From NCBI GenBank assembly GCA_029204225.1, contig CM055108.1, positions 24,573,670 to 24,637,669 of the forward strand: a stretch of DNA of 64,000 nucleotides, written 5' to 3'. Source of the DNA: Diphasiastrum complanatum. Its lineage: Eukaryota > Streptophyta > Lycopodiopsida > Lycopodiales > Lycopodiaceae. Below are positions 1 through 11,775 of the stretch, in pieces (the first letter of the stretch is position 1; every line of letters starts with the position of its first letter). The notes under the pieces are model-generated. The model did no database searches, had not been told where the DNA came from, and was given only the letters and a program-made list of their open reading frames with translations. A program made the translations under genes and the position numbers.

Positions 1-215
1 CTTTGATTCGTTTGTCAGTTTGATTTTCTGCATGCTCTTTGAATTGTCTGAACTTGATGAAAGCCTTTGATTCATGCTTAATAAGGTAAACAGTTGTTCT
101 TCTATAAAATTCGTCAATGAAGGTAATGAAATTCTTTGCATCTAGAAATGATGGAGTTTGCATAGGTTCACATATATATGAATGAACAACATCTAACAGA
201 CCTTTTGTTTCATTC
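1..215 (-). pseudogene. copia integrase core fragment (C1)
   Basis: The minus-strand translation contains a CGPMQTPS-like segment followed by FITFIDEF and a KHESKAF-type stretch. This is the early part of the copia integrase catalytic core, where FIDDF or FIDEF is typical. It is cut by the window edge, so the later catalytic residues cannot be judged. Confidence 0.7.
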
Positions 216-223
216 CTATGACT

Positions 224-628
224 CTATCTAAATGGAATCCTAGTCTGTTTTCCAAGGCTACAACAATGGCAAATAGGGAGATCGACTTTGCCAGAAGGAT
301 AGTCAGGAACAAGTGCAAGAGATTGTCTGGACATGTTCGAAACAGATGCATAATTCAAGTGTCCTAAGCTATGATGCCATAGTAATGCTTTATTGACAAG
401 AACATAGGTTCTCAAAGCTTGACTAGGATCATAATAACAATGTGCCAATCTATATAAGTATCCATGCCTCTTGCCGAGTGCAAGGATCTTATTACTCCTA
501 TCGATAATTCTGCATTGATCAGAGTCAAACTCCACCTTATGACCTAAATCTGTAATTCTACTCTGATAACATATTTGTAGAGAGTTTAGGAACATACAAG
601 ACTTTTGACAGTAGTTTGAATTGATCAT
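224..628 (-). pseudogene. copia GAG-pre-integrase domain (C1)
   Basis: The minus-strand open frame contains LWHHSLGHLNYASVSNM followed by a CHCCSLGKQTRIPF segment. These are the LWH.RLGH and C..C..GK signatures of the GAG-pre-integrase/integrase zinc-binding region of copia polyproteins. It follows the protease in the expected order but in another frame. Confidence 0.85.
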
Positions 629-776
629 GCTGAAATCTCAATCTTACAGTACCTTCACCTTCAATAGTGTGAGTGCTATCATCACCAAGATGAACATACT
701 TCTTTGTGTTGTAAGGCGTATAGGAATGAAAAATCTCACGATGATTGGTCATGTGTTGAGTAGCTCCAGAATCCAA
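558..776 (-). pseudogene. copia aspartic protease fragment (C1)
   Basis: The minus-strand frame starts MDSGATQHMT, the DSGA active-site motif of copia retropepsins, and ends with LYVPKLSTNMLSE, the usual end of this domain. The catalytic Asp is kept, but flanking frames are broken. Confidence 0.85.
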
Positions 777-911
777 AAATCACGAATCATCGAATTCCAC
801 ATATTTGTCTTTGATCAAGCACCTTTGTCCATTTCGACTTCAGGAGATGCTGTAACTGTATTTGCTTGTTGATCAGGTTGCTTGACTGCATTTTTTCACT
901 TTGAGAATTCG

Positions 912-953
912 GCAATCCTGGATTTCATGGTGACTGCGCTTGCAATACCTACA
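912..953 (-). pseudogene. gag zinc knuckle (C1)
   Basis: The minus-strand translation gives CRYCKRSHHEIQDC, a complete CX2CX4HX4C nucleocapsid zinc knuckle placed between gag and protease. It is too short to form its own open frame but is unambiguous. Confidence 0.85.
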
Positions 954-1070
954 AAACATCTTCTTCTTCGACGAATGTGGATTCTTGATAGTTACGTCTC
1001 TCACATCATATAGTGAGCTCAGGATGTCCCAAACTTCTTTCGAAGTTTTGGCTTCAGCTATGTGGCCAAT

Positions 1071-1292
1071 CTAAGTATCTGATATATTGAGGATAATAAG
1101 CGCGAAAGATTTACCATCTTTCGATTTCCACTTTGAGTCGTTTGTGTCGTCTTCAGGCCTCACTTTAATACTTGTAACAACATCCCACAACTCGTTGGTG
1201 ATTAGCAAGGTCTTCATCTGAAATTTCCATAATTGATAATTGGATCCATTCAGTTTGTCTACGATAAGACCGGCTTTACTTTGAGAATCCAT
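1071..1292 (-). pseudogene. copia gag N-terminal domain (C1)
   Basis: The minus-strand frame has KLNGSNYQLWKFQMKTLL near its start, matching the L.G.NY..W...M...L signature of copia gag (UBN2/DUF4219 type). It begins about 90 bp downstream of the primer-binding site, as expected for the first domain of the polyprotein. Confidence 0.8.
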
Positions 1293-1380
1293 TAGAACTT
1301 TAGTCAGTTGACATTAAGAGAGATATCGTGTTGCGCTACAACTTGCGCTCTGATATAGTATTAGGCCTTGAAGAATCAAC

Positions 1381-1392
1381 GCTCTGATACCA
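1381..1392 (-). other. primer-binding site, initiator tRNA-Met type
   Basis: The reverse complement reads TGGTATCAGAGC, the standard copia primer-binding site for initiator Met tRNA. It sits between the gag domain and a TGTTGG sequence that would be the inner end of the 5' LTR. Confidence 0.85.
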
Positions 1393-1393
1393 T

Positions 1394-2467
<1,074 letters not shown>

Positions 2468-2971
2468 TAATAGAACATGCATGCAAGTGGAGAAGAGTAA
2501 AACAGAGTTCCTGTGTGAACTCCATTGTGTCTTAATAATCTGATTTCATAGGATCAAAGATCTTAGAGAGAGTGAATGTCATTCAAAAGATAGAGATAGT
2601 TATTTAATGTGTAACTAGATAAGTAAGATCACTGCACAAAGTGGACCATTATTCTGATTGTTGTATTCACAACTGCTTAATTCAAATTCTCTATTCTTCT
2701 TATGTGCATTGCACTATGAATGCTTTCTGATAATTTTCTTTCTCTATTGAGACACACTCAATTTGGAACATCTAATTTCGAAGGAAGCATGGTTGTCTCA
2801 TACACCTAATTAGTTGCTCCCTTCATGGTTGTCTCTGACACCTACCAAGACAATCCTCCATTCGATCTAAGTTAATACTTTGTTGTAGTTTTGGTAAAGA
2901 TCTTGTAAAGTTCTCTATGTTGGAGCTGTGTTTCTTCTTCCGCACCTAATCTATTCGAGAGCACCCCAACA
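2468..2971 (+). repeat. 5' LTR of C2
   Basis: 2468-2769 matches 6652-6982 directly. 2770-2965 matches the reverse complement of 7206-7396. The LTR ends ...CCAACA, followed by a GAG spacer and a primer-binding site at 2975-2986 (TGATATCAGAAC, a variant of the initiator-Met type). Length is about 504 bp. Confidence 0.85.
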
Positions 2972-3071
2972 GAGTGATATCAGAACTTATGTTCCAAACT
3001 ACTATTAGTATTCGAAGCTGCTTACTATACTTAGATCATTCATCATGGAAGGAACATCTTAAAAAATCTGC

Positions 3072-3472
3072 TTGATCAACAAGTTCAACGGTGATGACTT
3101 CCACATGTGGAAGTTCAAGATGAAGATGATACTCATAGAAAAAGAACTCTGGGGATACATCAATGGTTCAATAGCCAGACCGGCTAAACGTGACATGTTG
3201 ACCGTCTGGGAAGCTAAGGATGGAAAAGCTCTTGCCATTGTATCTCTGAATCTTAAAGATTCGCAAATAGCTCACGTAGCTAATTGTTCCAGCTCCAAAG
3301 AAGCATGAACATTCTTACTGGTCTACACGAGACAATAGATGTTTCGACTCGTCTCTTCTTCAAGAAGAAGTTTATGTCGCTCAAAATGAGTGAAGGCACC
3401 TCAATCGCAGATCATCTAAACGAATTCAAACAACTACTCAATCAGTTAGTTGCAGTAGGTTTGCCAGTATGA
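3072..3472 (+). pseudogene. copia gag (C2)
   Basis: Two overlapping frames encode a gag domain. The first contains KFNGDDFHMWKFKMKMIL and ends at a stop near 3307. The second carries on with FKKKFMSLKMSEGTSIADHL and FKQLLNQLVAVG. The frameshift between them and the stop after 3472 disable it. Confidence 0.85.
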
Positions 3473-3775
3473 GACAAAAATGCTAACATGTCTCGTCTCT
3501 CTAATCTTCCTCCCTCTTATGACAATTTAGTATTGCTACTCGGTAATACTCCTGACATGTTTCTCCAAAAGGTGACAACAATCTTATTGTAGGAAGAAGT
3601 AAGGAGGAAAAGCTTATCCACGTCGAATATGAAGACAATCGCTCTCTATTTGAATAAGGAATAGTTCTCGAAGAGGAAGTCTTCGAAGGACAATAAGACA
3701 AAAGCTGAGCAAATCGATTCATACTAGCAATCACAACAGCACAATCGACAACATCAAAAGCCTAAGACCAGACTC

Positions 3776-3825
3776 TTTTGCAAGTATTTCAAGAGAACCA
3801 ACCACGACATCAAGGATTGTCGAGT
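3776..3825 (+). pseudogene. degenerate gag zinc knuckle (C2)
   Basis: The translation CKYFKRTNHDIKDC has CX2CX4HX4C spacing but Phe in place of the second Cys, so it could not bind zinc normally. It precedes the protease as expected. Confidence 0.7.
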
Positions 3826-3853
3826 TCTCAAGCATAACGAAGCCAAGAAGAAG

Positions 3854-4135
3854 ATGCAACATGACGAAAGATCTGATTATGCCAGAACCTCTCAAGAAGA
3901 ACCAACTCTACTAATGATACAAGATTTACCCATCAAAGATGCAATGTATTGGTATCTCAATTCTGGTGCTTTTCAACACATGACATCATGTAACCAGCAG
4001 ATTCAAAGTATGTCTACTTTGGTGACTCAAGTGCACTACAAATTGGAGGCAAAGGATCTATATGTCTCTACCTTCCTAATGTTAAGCTGACCTTACTCAA
4101 GAATGTACTATACGTATCCAAACTGACCAAAAATT
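3854..4135 (+). pseudogene. copia protease (C2), active-site Asp replaced
   Basis: The frame contains WYLNSGAFQHMT. Family members read WYLDSGASQHMT, so the catalytic Asp is Asn here (codon at 3959-3961). The end of the domain (LLKNVLYVSKLTKNLLS) continues in another frame up to about 4141. Confidence 0.8.
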
Positions 4136-4137
4136 TA

Positions 4138-4480
4138 TTGTCAGTCAACAAGTCTACTGATCAGGACTGCAAAGCCTCGTTCAATTCAAAGCAGTGTACC
4201 ATTATGGACAAGCACGACAAAGAAATCTTCTCTGCAAACAGAGAAGATAATCTGTACATTCTGAGTCACGAATATGCACTTTCCACAAATGCGAGTACTT
4301 CAAATGCCCAATTATGGCATCAAAGATTAGGACATCTAAACATGAGATCAATCTTGTATATGCATCATAATTCTATGGTCAAGGATTTAAATCTTAATGC
4401 TGCCTCCACTGACATTTGACACGTCTGTGAGATGTGCCTACTGGCCAAACAGCCTAGATCAAGATTCCCAAAGGACAAGC
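4138..4480 (+). pseudogene. copia GAG-pre-integrase domain (C2)
   Basis: The frame includes LWHQRLGHLNMRS, and past an in-frame TGA at about 4417 it gives HVCEMCLLAKQPRSRFP. Together these form the H..H..C..C zinc-binding part that precedes the copia integrase core. Confidence 0.8.
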
Positions 4481-4499
4481 CACTAGAGCTAAGTCCATT

Positions 4500-5150
4500 C
4501 TAGAATTAATACATAGTGATATGTGCGGCTCTATGAATATTTCCTCTCTGGGTTTTGCACTATATTTTATTACTTGTATTGATGATTATTCTAGATTTAC
4601 CAGCATTATGTTCATCAAGAACAAGTCTGAGGCTTTTACCTGTTTCAAAGATTTCAAACAGTTCGTTGAGACATAGATTGGTCAACGACTCAAAACCCTT
4701 CATACAAACAGCGGTGGAGAGTTTATGTCAAATGACATGTTTGACTATCTGGCATCATTTTGCATTCATCATCAGTTCACCACCAGCTACACACCAAAAC
4801 AGAATGGAGTAGTCGAAAGGAAGAACCGAGCATTCTTGAATGCAACACGATCGATGATGTCAAATGCTCAACTCACCAAAATTTTTTGGGCTGAAGCTAT
4901 TTCAACAACTTGCTATCTGCAAAACTATTCGAGTACCAAAGCAGTCGACACAAAGACTCTCTTTGAAGCTTTCCATGGCTACAAACCGAGTCTACGACAC
5001 CTCCGAGTGTTTGGATGTCTTTGCTATGTACACATTCCCTCTGATCTGAGAAAAAAGCTTGACCCCGTTAGCTGCAAGAGTATCTTCATTAGATATTCGA
5101 CGTCACACAAGGCATATAGAATTTTTTATGTCGAAACGAGCCGCATATCA
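4500..5150 (+). pseudogene. copia integrase core and C-terminal part (C2)
   Basis: The HSDMCGSM start of the core is followed by FITCIDDYSRF. The GGEF box carries Asn in place of the second catalytic Asp (NSGGEF). Then come YTPKQNGVVERKN with the catalytic Glu, FWAEAIST, and a C-terminal segment with HLRVFGCLCYVHIPSDLRKKLD. One stop lies near 4674. Most of the second half is still open (4725-5372). Confidence 0.88.
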
Positions 5151-5499
5151 GTTAGTCGAGATGTCGTCTTCCTCGAAGACAAATTTTTCGACTTCAAGCA
5201 AAAGCAGCCAATGCAAGAGTTCGTCCCAACGACTCCCATCACCATCGACGGGCCTCAACCTCTGACTGTTCCGATGGACATCGAATATATCCCGTGTCAC
5301 ACAGTAAGGAGAATCATCATCTCAGCGAGCGACTATTGTTCGGAGATCTGCACGACATCGACAAGAACTTGATCATTTCATCCCTCAAGCATTCATCAAC
5401 AATGATGAACCCACTTCAGTAACAGAAGCATTGTCAAGTTTGAATGCAGACAACTAGCATTTTGCTATGCATGTTGAGTATAATTCATTGATGAAGAAC

Positions 5500-6383
5500 A
5501 AGACCTAGCATCTTGTCGAAGCTCCTGGAGGTGCAAAGATCATCGACACTAAGTGGATCTTCAAGCTGAAGCTCAATCCAAATGGTTCAATAGCCAGATG
5601 GAAAGATCGTCTAGTCGTCAAAGGATACGAACAAATTTATGGGATTGACTACTCTGAGGCATACAGTCCGTAAGACTTCAGTCAATTTGATCTTTATTCG
5701 CCTTCGTAGTTGTCAAAGATCTGGAAATACACCAAATGGATGTTTAGATTGCCTTTCTGAACAGATATATACAAGAAGATATCTATATCTATCAACCAGA
5801 AAGTTACATCCTTCAAGGCCAAGAACACAAAGTATAAAGTTGCAGAAAGCTCTCTATGGGCTAAAGCAAGATCCAAGGGCCTGGTTTGATAGAATCAATT
5901 GATTCTTGTTGCAGCGTGACTTCATCCTGAACTCTGCTGACTCCAATGTTTATCTCAAACACAGAGGCTCAAGCTATGTCATAATAGCTCTATATGTTCG
6001 ACGCAATGATCATCAGCAATTTGAATGAACTACTTCATGAGACGAAGACTCTTCTGTCGAAGGAATTCAAAATGACTGATTCAGGCCCTGTGCACTACCT
6101 TCTAGGAATCGAGATAAATAGAGACGGAGTGAAGAAAAGTATCACACTAAGTCAAGAAAGGTATCTAACCAGTGTATTCTACAGGTATGGCATGAAAAAC
6201 TGCAAGTCAATAGACTCGCCTATGGACCAAGGATTCAAAATGTCAAAGGATATGTGCCTGAGGATTGATTCAGAGAAGAAAGAGATGTGCAAATATCCCT
6301 ATCAGTCGATAGTCGAATCGATCATGTACGCCATGGTCTGCACTAGACTTGATCTAGCATTTACAGTCAGCACATTGTCGTAG
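5500..6383 (+). pseudogene. copia reverse transcriptase (C2), frameshifted
   Basis: The translation gives TKWIFKLKLNPNGSIARWKDRLVVKGYEQ, then ALYGLKQDPRAWF. A +1 shift falls inside the YVDD box at about 5993-6000 and damages it. The rest continues as FKMTDSGPVHYLLGIEI and SIDSPMDQGFKMS. Copia RNase H should follow, but only about 200 bp of unrecognised sequence lies before the 3' LTR. Confidence 0.88.
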
Positions 6384-6651
6384 TTTATGTCCAATCTCGG
6401 CCTACCTCATTGGAAGGCTCTACTCAGAGTACTGAGATACATTCATACATTCATCCTACGAATTCTAGTCTTCGGTTCGAGATCTACGTCATCCACACTA
6501 CCCTGTCCAAAGGCAGACCATGTCATAGTTCACTTTAAGCACTTTTCAGTAATTACACTATTTCACGCTTGTTGCCTACACAGTCAATATAACTGCTCCA
6601 TGTACATACATACATAACGACAACTCACGTAAACGATGATGAGACAATTTG

Positions 6652-6982
6652 TGATGAACATACATGCAAGTGGAGAAGAGTAAAACAGAGTTCCTGCGCG
6701 AACTCCATTGTGTCTTAATTATTTGATTCCATAGGATCAGAGATCTTAGAGAGAGTGACAGCCATTCAGAAGATAGAGATAGTTATTTAATTTGTAACTA
6801 GCTAAGTAAGATCACTGCACACAATGCACCACTACTATGTACCATTCTTGGGCATAGAATTGTGATCTGATTGTTGTATTCACAACTGCTTAATTCATAT
6901 TCTCTATTCTTCTTATGTGTATTGCACTACGAATGCTTTCTGATAATTTTCTTTCTCTATTGACACACTCTCAATTCGGAAC
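6652..6982 (+). repeat. 3' LTR of C2, first part, direct orientation
   Basis: Collinear with 2468-2769 except for a short insertion near 6835-6860. Similarity stops exactly after GGAAC at 6982, the left breakpoint of the micro-inversion. Confidence 0.85.
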
Positions 6983-7396
6983 TATATACACTGGAGTGAC
7001 CGGCTATCCATGTCATGAATTATTCCGAATTCCACATACATGACATGGACGTAATATCAAGGCTCACATTCACAAAGAGGAAGAGGAGATAGAGCTCCAA
7101 CTTCACTCAAATGCAAACGAGTCAAAAGATCCCCAAAAATGATGTGTAATGCCTACGTATAGACATACGTCTAGTTAGTTCTTTTAGGCCTTATTAAGTC
7201 TACTTTGTTGGAATAGATTAGGTGCGGAAGAAGAAACACAACTCCAACATAGAGAACTTTACAGGATCTTTACCAAAACTACAACAAAGTATTAACTTAG
7301 ATCGAATGGAGGAATGTCTTGGTAGGTGTCAAAGACAACCACGAAGGAGCGAATAATTGGGCGTCTGAGACAACCATGCTTCCTTTGAGATTAGAT
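6983..7396 (-). other. micro-inversion of 414 bp spanning two LTRs
   Basis: In order, the segment carries: an inverted copy of the first 74 bp of the gypsy G1 LTR (6983-7056), an inverted piece of repeat family B (7057-7205), and an inverted copy of the last 191 bp of the C2 LTR (7206-7396). Flipping it back rebuilds an intact C2 3' LTR on the left and an intact G1 5' LTR on the right, with matching sequence at both joins. Confidence 0.85.
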
Positions 7397-7791
7397 GCTT
7401 ATTAGTTATGCCTCGTCATTCTAGGCTTGGCCAATAATGTAATTAATAATCTTATGAGGGCCCAGACCTATAATTGGACATAGGAGCATTTGCATGGTGT
7501 TTGACTGCTATAATACAAGAATATGAGGTCAATTGCTTATATTTGGGTTGTGTGGGATCCTAAGAAGAATCTTCTCTTTTCATTGAGGATTATATATACT
7601 AGTGGAAACTCGCCCTCCTACCCATTGGATTTCTGATCCTTGAAGCCACCCCTCTCTTGCATTCATTCACTATGACATGGGGGTGAAGTGATTAGGATAT
7701 TGACTAGCCATTTCCAGTTGGTTGGGTGATTTTGCTCCATAGGTGTCCTTTTGGTTGCATGCAACTCAGATCTTCACTTGGCGATTCTTAA
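7397..7791 (+). repeat. G1 5' LTR, main part
   Basis: A direct repeat of 8963-9351 with scattered substitutions and small indels. It starts TTATTAGTTATGCC and ends GCGATTCTTA. The missing first 74 bp lie inverted at 6983-7056. Confidence 0.88.
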
Positions 7792-8559
7792 GTGATGAGT
7801 AAGTTTCGATCAATGAAAAGAGTCGAGAATTTAGATCGGTTATTAAAAAATCTAAATTTCTTTACTCCAGTATCCATTTGAGATTATTGGGATCTCATAG
7901 GCATTTTCATAAAGGTAATTTGTTTACTTATGAGGAAATTGCTTACTTTAGTGGATGAAATTCTACTACAAATTGTAGTTAATGAATGCTTGTGTTTTGT
8001 TTTCAACCTAAATCTTTGGCCAATTAGGAGACACTTAAATCTATCAAGATTGTATGATTGCTAATTTCTTGCATGTGATGCTAGGAATAGAGCACTTACC
8101 TCAAGAGAGTATATAAAGTACTCAAGGTTGAGTTAAAAGTCATTTTTATCTTGTTGGATCTCCTAGTGATTCTGGTAGGATGAATTGCTATACCTTAGTT
8201 TTTTTAAATTCTAAGTGTATTTGTACCAAGAAGCATTTATGATAGGTCTACAAGAAATTGTGGATAGTCTTGGACTATAATTGTTTGTTTTTTGAATTTT
8301 GAACATTGATTTCCCATGTAAGGTGACATTTCACCCAGTGGTTCATGTATATTGAGGTTACATGAAGGTGACGTTACTAGATTAGAGAGAATCAGGCCCA
8401 ATAGAAAAGTTTATCGTTTGGTGTACTTCTAAAGGAACATATAGTACTTCAGTGCAAAGATAGATAATTAGAGAATTGTTCCATCTCTAAGTACTTATTT
8501 GATTATTGAAGTCAGACAGAGGATAATGGTTTTTAGGATAAATGTGAAAGTTAAAAGAC

Positions 8560-8878
8560 TGATTTGTTAGCTTTTGAGCTCGATCTTCAAGATTAGTCAA
8601 CTACTCATCTAGTGTATCATGTAAACTTATTTTATATGATGATGACAGTTGGATATATTGAGAATTTTACCCATTTGGAGGACTTATCACTCAATGTACC
8701 ATTGGAACCTAAAAGAGTACTTAGAATTAGAGATAAACAATTGAGAAATTGCTCTATCTCTGAGTGCTTGGTTAGATTGGGTGGTCATATTGAGGATAAT
8801 GATTCGTGGGAAAGAGCTAAAAACATGACAAGGATCTTCCCTAGTTTGCTCGTTCTAAGGACAGAACTTTTTTAAGGG
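8560..8878 (+). pseudogene. gypsy integrase C-terminus with chromodomain-like end (G1)
   Basis: Upstream of the open frame at 8612 the translation gives FELDLQD and THLVYHVNLF, equivalent to the Y.LDLP...HPVFHVSLLK motif of gypsy integrases. The frame then reads VPLEPKRVLRIRDKQLRN, ECLVRLGGHIEDNDSWERA and IFPSL, matching the chromodomain-like tail of plant Ty3/gypsy elements (P..IL..R...LR......LVKW.G.P..D.SWE). It ends just before the polypurine tract. Confidence 0.75.
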
Positions 8879-8888
8879 GGAGGAAGAA
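8873..8888 (+). other. polypurine tract of G1
   Basis: TTAAGGGGGAGGAAGA lies directly before the TGTTACGTCC start of the 3' LTR, where plus-strand DNA synthesis is primed in LTR elements. Confidence 0.8.
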
Positions 8889-9351
8889 TGTTACGTCCAT
8901 GTCCAGTATGTGGGATTCGAAATAATTCCTGACATTGATAGTCGGTCACTCTAGTGTATAAGGTTATTAGTTATGCCTTGTCATTCTAGGCTTGGCCAAT
9001 AATGTAATTAATAATCTTATGAGGTCCCAGACCTATAATTAGACCTAGGAGCATTTGCATGGTGTTTGACTGTTATAATGCAAGAATAGGAGGTCAATTG
9101 CTTATATTTGGGTTGTGTGGGATCCTAAGAAGAATATTCTCTTCTCATTGAGGATTATATATACTAGTGGACACTCGCCCTCCTACCTATTGGATTTTCT
9201 GATCCTTGAAGCCAGGAGCCCCTCCTCTCTTGCATTCATTCACTATGGCATTGGGGTGAAGTGGTTAGGGTATTGACTAGCCATTTCCAGTTGGTTGGGT
9301 GATTTTGCTCCATAGGTGTCCTTTTGGTTGCATGCAATAGCGATTCTTACA
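8889..9351 (+). repeat. G1 3' LTR (463 bp)
   Basis: Begins TGTTACGTCC and ends GATTCTTACA. It repeats the 5' LTR and is the reference copy of an LTR family also found inverted at about 27345-27790, 34700-35148 and 43476-43944. Confidence 0.88.
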
Positions 9352-9420
9352 CTTGGGATTTGATCTTGCTAGGTCTCATGTGCCCCATCACACTAATCAA
9401 TGTACTTCGAACTCTTAATA
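9352..9420 (+). repeat. family-B repeat remnant, right of the G1 insertion
   Basis: Joined to the reverse complement of 7057-7205, this restores GAGCCTTGGGATTT and CTAGGTCTCATGTG in the order seen, inverted, at 39150-39185. The G1 element therefore sits inside an older copy of this repeat. Confidence 0.7.
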
Positions 9421-10680
9421 ATGGAATTAATCACCTTTTCATCTTCATTTTGATATGAGCTTAATGGTAACTAACAATGATTGTTAAAGAATTTCATCTA
9501 GCCTTGAAATATAACAAGTGAGTGCTCAAACATACTCTGTAAGTTTAAAAGTGAGTACAAAGGGTAGCTAGTTTGCAATAAAGAAAGCATTTGCAATCAA
9601 AATGCGCTTGCAATTCCAATTAGTGGAGTTTTTATGAGCTAATAATTGTCGATCTTTGAAAAATTAAGGTGCATCTTAAAACATGATTGCTCATGAGGTG
9701 CCTCATTTGGTGAAAATTCGATCTTGTGAGCTTATGAGCATTGATCCTTTCAACTCTTGTTGATGGGTACAAGTGAGGTTTAGCACTTATATTGTTTCCT
9801 TTGAACAAAGTGTACGTGTTCTCATCAAACTAGGATTGTAGGAATATTCACCTAGATTATTGTTTGCACTAGGCTTATAGGGAACATTACATAACAATAG
9901 ATACATGACCTTTTGTTGTGGACTACCTTGGTTTACGGCTTCTCTATGCAGTATATACATTCATGAAACATGGACTACCAAAGTAGTGGCTCGACAAACA
10001 CTTCTAAGGTATGTAACTAGTACGGTATTTACTTAAGAAAAAGGACTAAATGATAACATAAAGGGTATGAAAATGGTCTGAACTACTTTGTGTCTTAGAG
10101 TGGTATATACGCATGCCTTTGTGGAATATGATAAACCAAAATTGTAGCTAGTAGGCTACCAATATTGATACTCTTTTAAAATTGGTTACTCTTTTTTTTT
10201 TAAAAGAGAAAAAAAATCACATTGTTAATACATGAATGTCGTTTTTTTCATTACGCTCTCCTGATTCTAGGCACATTGAACAAACCCTATTGTTGTGAAG
10301 TGTTATAACGACGTCCTCTGCTTCAAAATTATTAATGGTACATGTGAGTATTTTGTTGCTCATAGTCTTACTGGTTGTTGTGGATCATGGTATCCCAGCC
10401 ATGCTCGTTGGCAAGTACCCACTACAACAAAAAAAGCATAAACAACTAGTACTACGATGGGCAACTGAACTAGTTTTAGTATTTCAACTGTTCTTTGAGA
10501 CATTTCCAAATACTTCATAAGCTTGCAGCGTGAGGAAGATGAAATGGGCCTGTATGGCAAGAGCCCTAGCAACCATTAGATTTTTGACATACCACGCTTT
10601 TTAATGTTGATTAGGACTAAAATAATATAATAACGTACTAATTTTTAATAGCATGTTGTCCAATACATTATAAACTACTC
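9420..10680. other. gene-free stretch
   Basis: AT-rich sequence with no open frame of recognisable content and no TE domain that I can see. A short A/T hairpin-like run lies near 10190-10220. Confidence 0.6.
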
Positions 10681-10684
10681 TCAA

Positions 10685-10760
10685 CAAGGATAAGAACTAG
10701 ATGTCGACAAAGACACATGTCTTCCTCGGTGCACTAACTTTGGTGGTTTGTTCGGTTTAA
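10685..10760 (+). repeat. fragment of dispersed repeat R2
   Basis: Contains AAGGATAAGAACTAGATGTC and ACACATGTCTTCCTCGGTG. These match the end of the longer R2 copy at about 13160-13250 and, inverted, 41850-41930. Confidence 0.65.
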
Positions 10761-10902
10761 AAATATGGTACTTTCTAATAAATTGCTATACTGGCATTAA
10801 ATTTTTCTATGGTTAATTCTGAATCCTGATAGGAGGCAAAAAAAATTTGGTCTTGTTCTTTCTTACAAGAGACTATGTGTGATTCTGGCTTGTCTAGTTT
10901 TG

Positions 10903-11026
<124 letters not shown>

Positions 11027-11366
11027 ACGCTCCTTGTCCTACCTTCGAACAAGGTTTTAAAAAAAATTTCTTAACCCCTATTATTGTTTTTTTGGATGAC
11101 TCTGACCAAGTGAAAACCAACCCAACTGGTGACACGTATATGACCACAATAACAATAATCTTGTTAAGTTTTTTTTTTTAAGGGGGGGTTTTTGGGAGAC
11201 GCAATGGCTTGCCCTACACGTTTGTGATTAATGGAGAGGATTTGTCATTCTTCAATGCTTTGAATCCGATGATGGGCATCATAGTCTATAGAGTGCCTTG
11301 TGTTAGCTTGAAGAAACTATAAAGGAGTAAATGGAGCAGCGATGGACTCCTTCTCTCTCTTATGCA

Positions 11367-11370
<4 letters not shown>

Positions 11371-11447
<77 letters not shown>
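11371..11447. repeat. (TC)n microsatellite, about 38 units
   Basis: Perfect TC dinucleotides. Open frames across it encode only Leu-Ser repeats and are not genes. Confidence 0.97.
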
Positions 11448-11452
<5 letters not shown>

Positions 11453-11775
11453 ATGCAATTTTCTATGAGCAAACAAGCTCATTCACAGGCCATAGTGGGG
11501 CGCTGGTCCATATGGAAGTAATTCGACTTTTGGAGCTTTGTTATATCATTTTCTAGGTATGTAAGAGGCTGCAAGCTAGCGATCTACCTCCAATTTGATT
11601 GTTTACTCTTCAAAAGTGGTTTTTGATATGAATTTCAAGGTTTTCAAGGCATATTATTGTTGTTGTCTTTGAATTGAATATAGAACCAAAAAGAATAGTT
11701 GATGTGAACAAAAGTTCCCGCCAACAATGGATCGCTGGTCCATAGTAGAAATGCCCCCCATATATATGTTCTTTT

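Larger units (their letters stand above)
1..1392 (-). mobile_element. Ty1/copia retrotransposon, 5' half (element C1), decayed
   Basis: Read on the minus strand from a primer-binding site at 1381-1392, this stretch gives in order a gag domain, a CCHC zinc knuckle, an aspartic protease, a GAG-pre-integrase domain and the start of the integrase core, which runs off the left edge of the window. That order is diagnostic of Ty1/copia. The pieces lie in different frames separated by stops, so the copy is dead. The same family recurs at 19132-20380, where the pre-integrase region is clearly alignable at the DNA level. Confidence 0.9.
2468..7396 (+). mobile_element. Ty1/copia retrotransposon C2, full structure but defective
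   Basis: A plus-strand element with both LTRs. Its internal region holds gag, zinc knuckle, protease, pre-integrase, integrase and reverse transcriptase in order; the RNase H is missing. Several catalytic positions are substituted (protease Asp to Asn, integrase second Asp to Asn, and a frameshift at the RT YVDD box), and stops occur throughout. The 3' LTR is broken by a micro-inversion: its first part (6652-6982) is direct, and its last part lies inverted at 7206-7396. Confidence 0.9.
6983..9351 (+). mobile_element. Ty3/gypsy retrotransposon G1, internally deleted
   Basis: Two LTRs of about 465 bp flank only about 1.1 kb. The 5' LTR is the inverted 6983-7056 plus 7397-7791; the 3' LTR is 8889-9351. 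The internal part keeps only an integrase C-terminus/chromodomain-like stretch and a polypurine tract, so the element is non-autonomous. Its borders show a 5-bp target duplication: CTTGG at 9352-9356, and CTTGA read in reverse complement at 7057-7061. The target was a family-B repeat. Confidence 0.85.
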
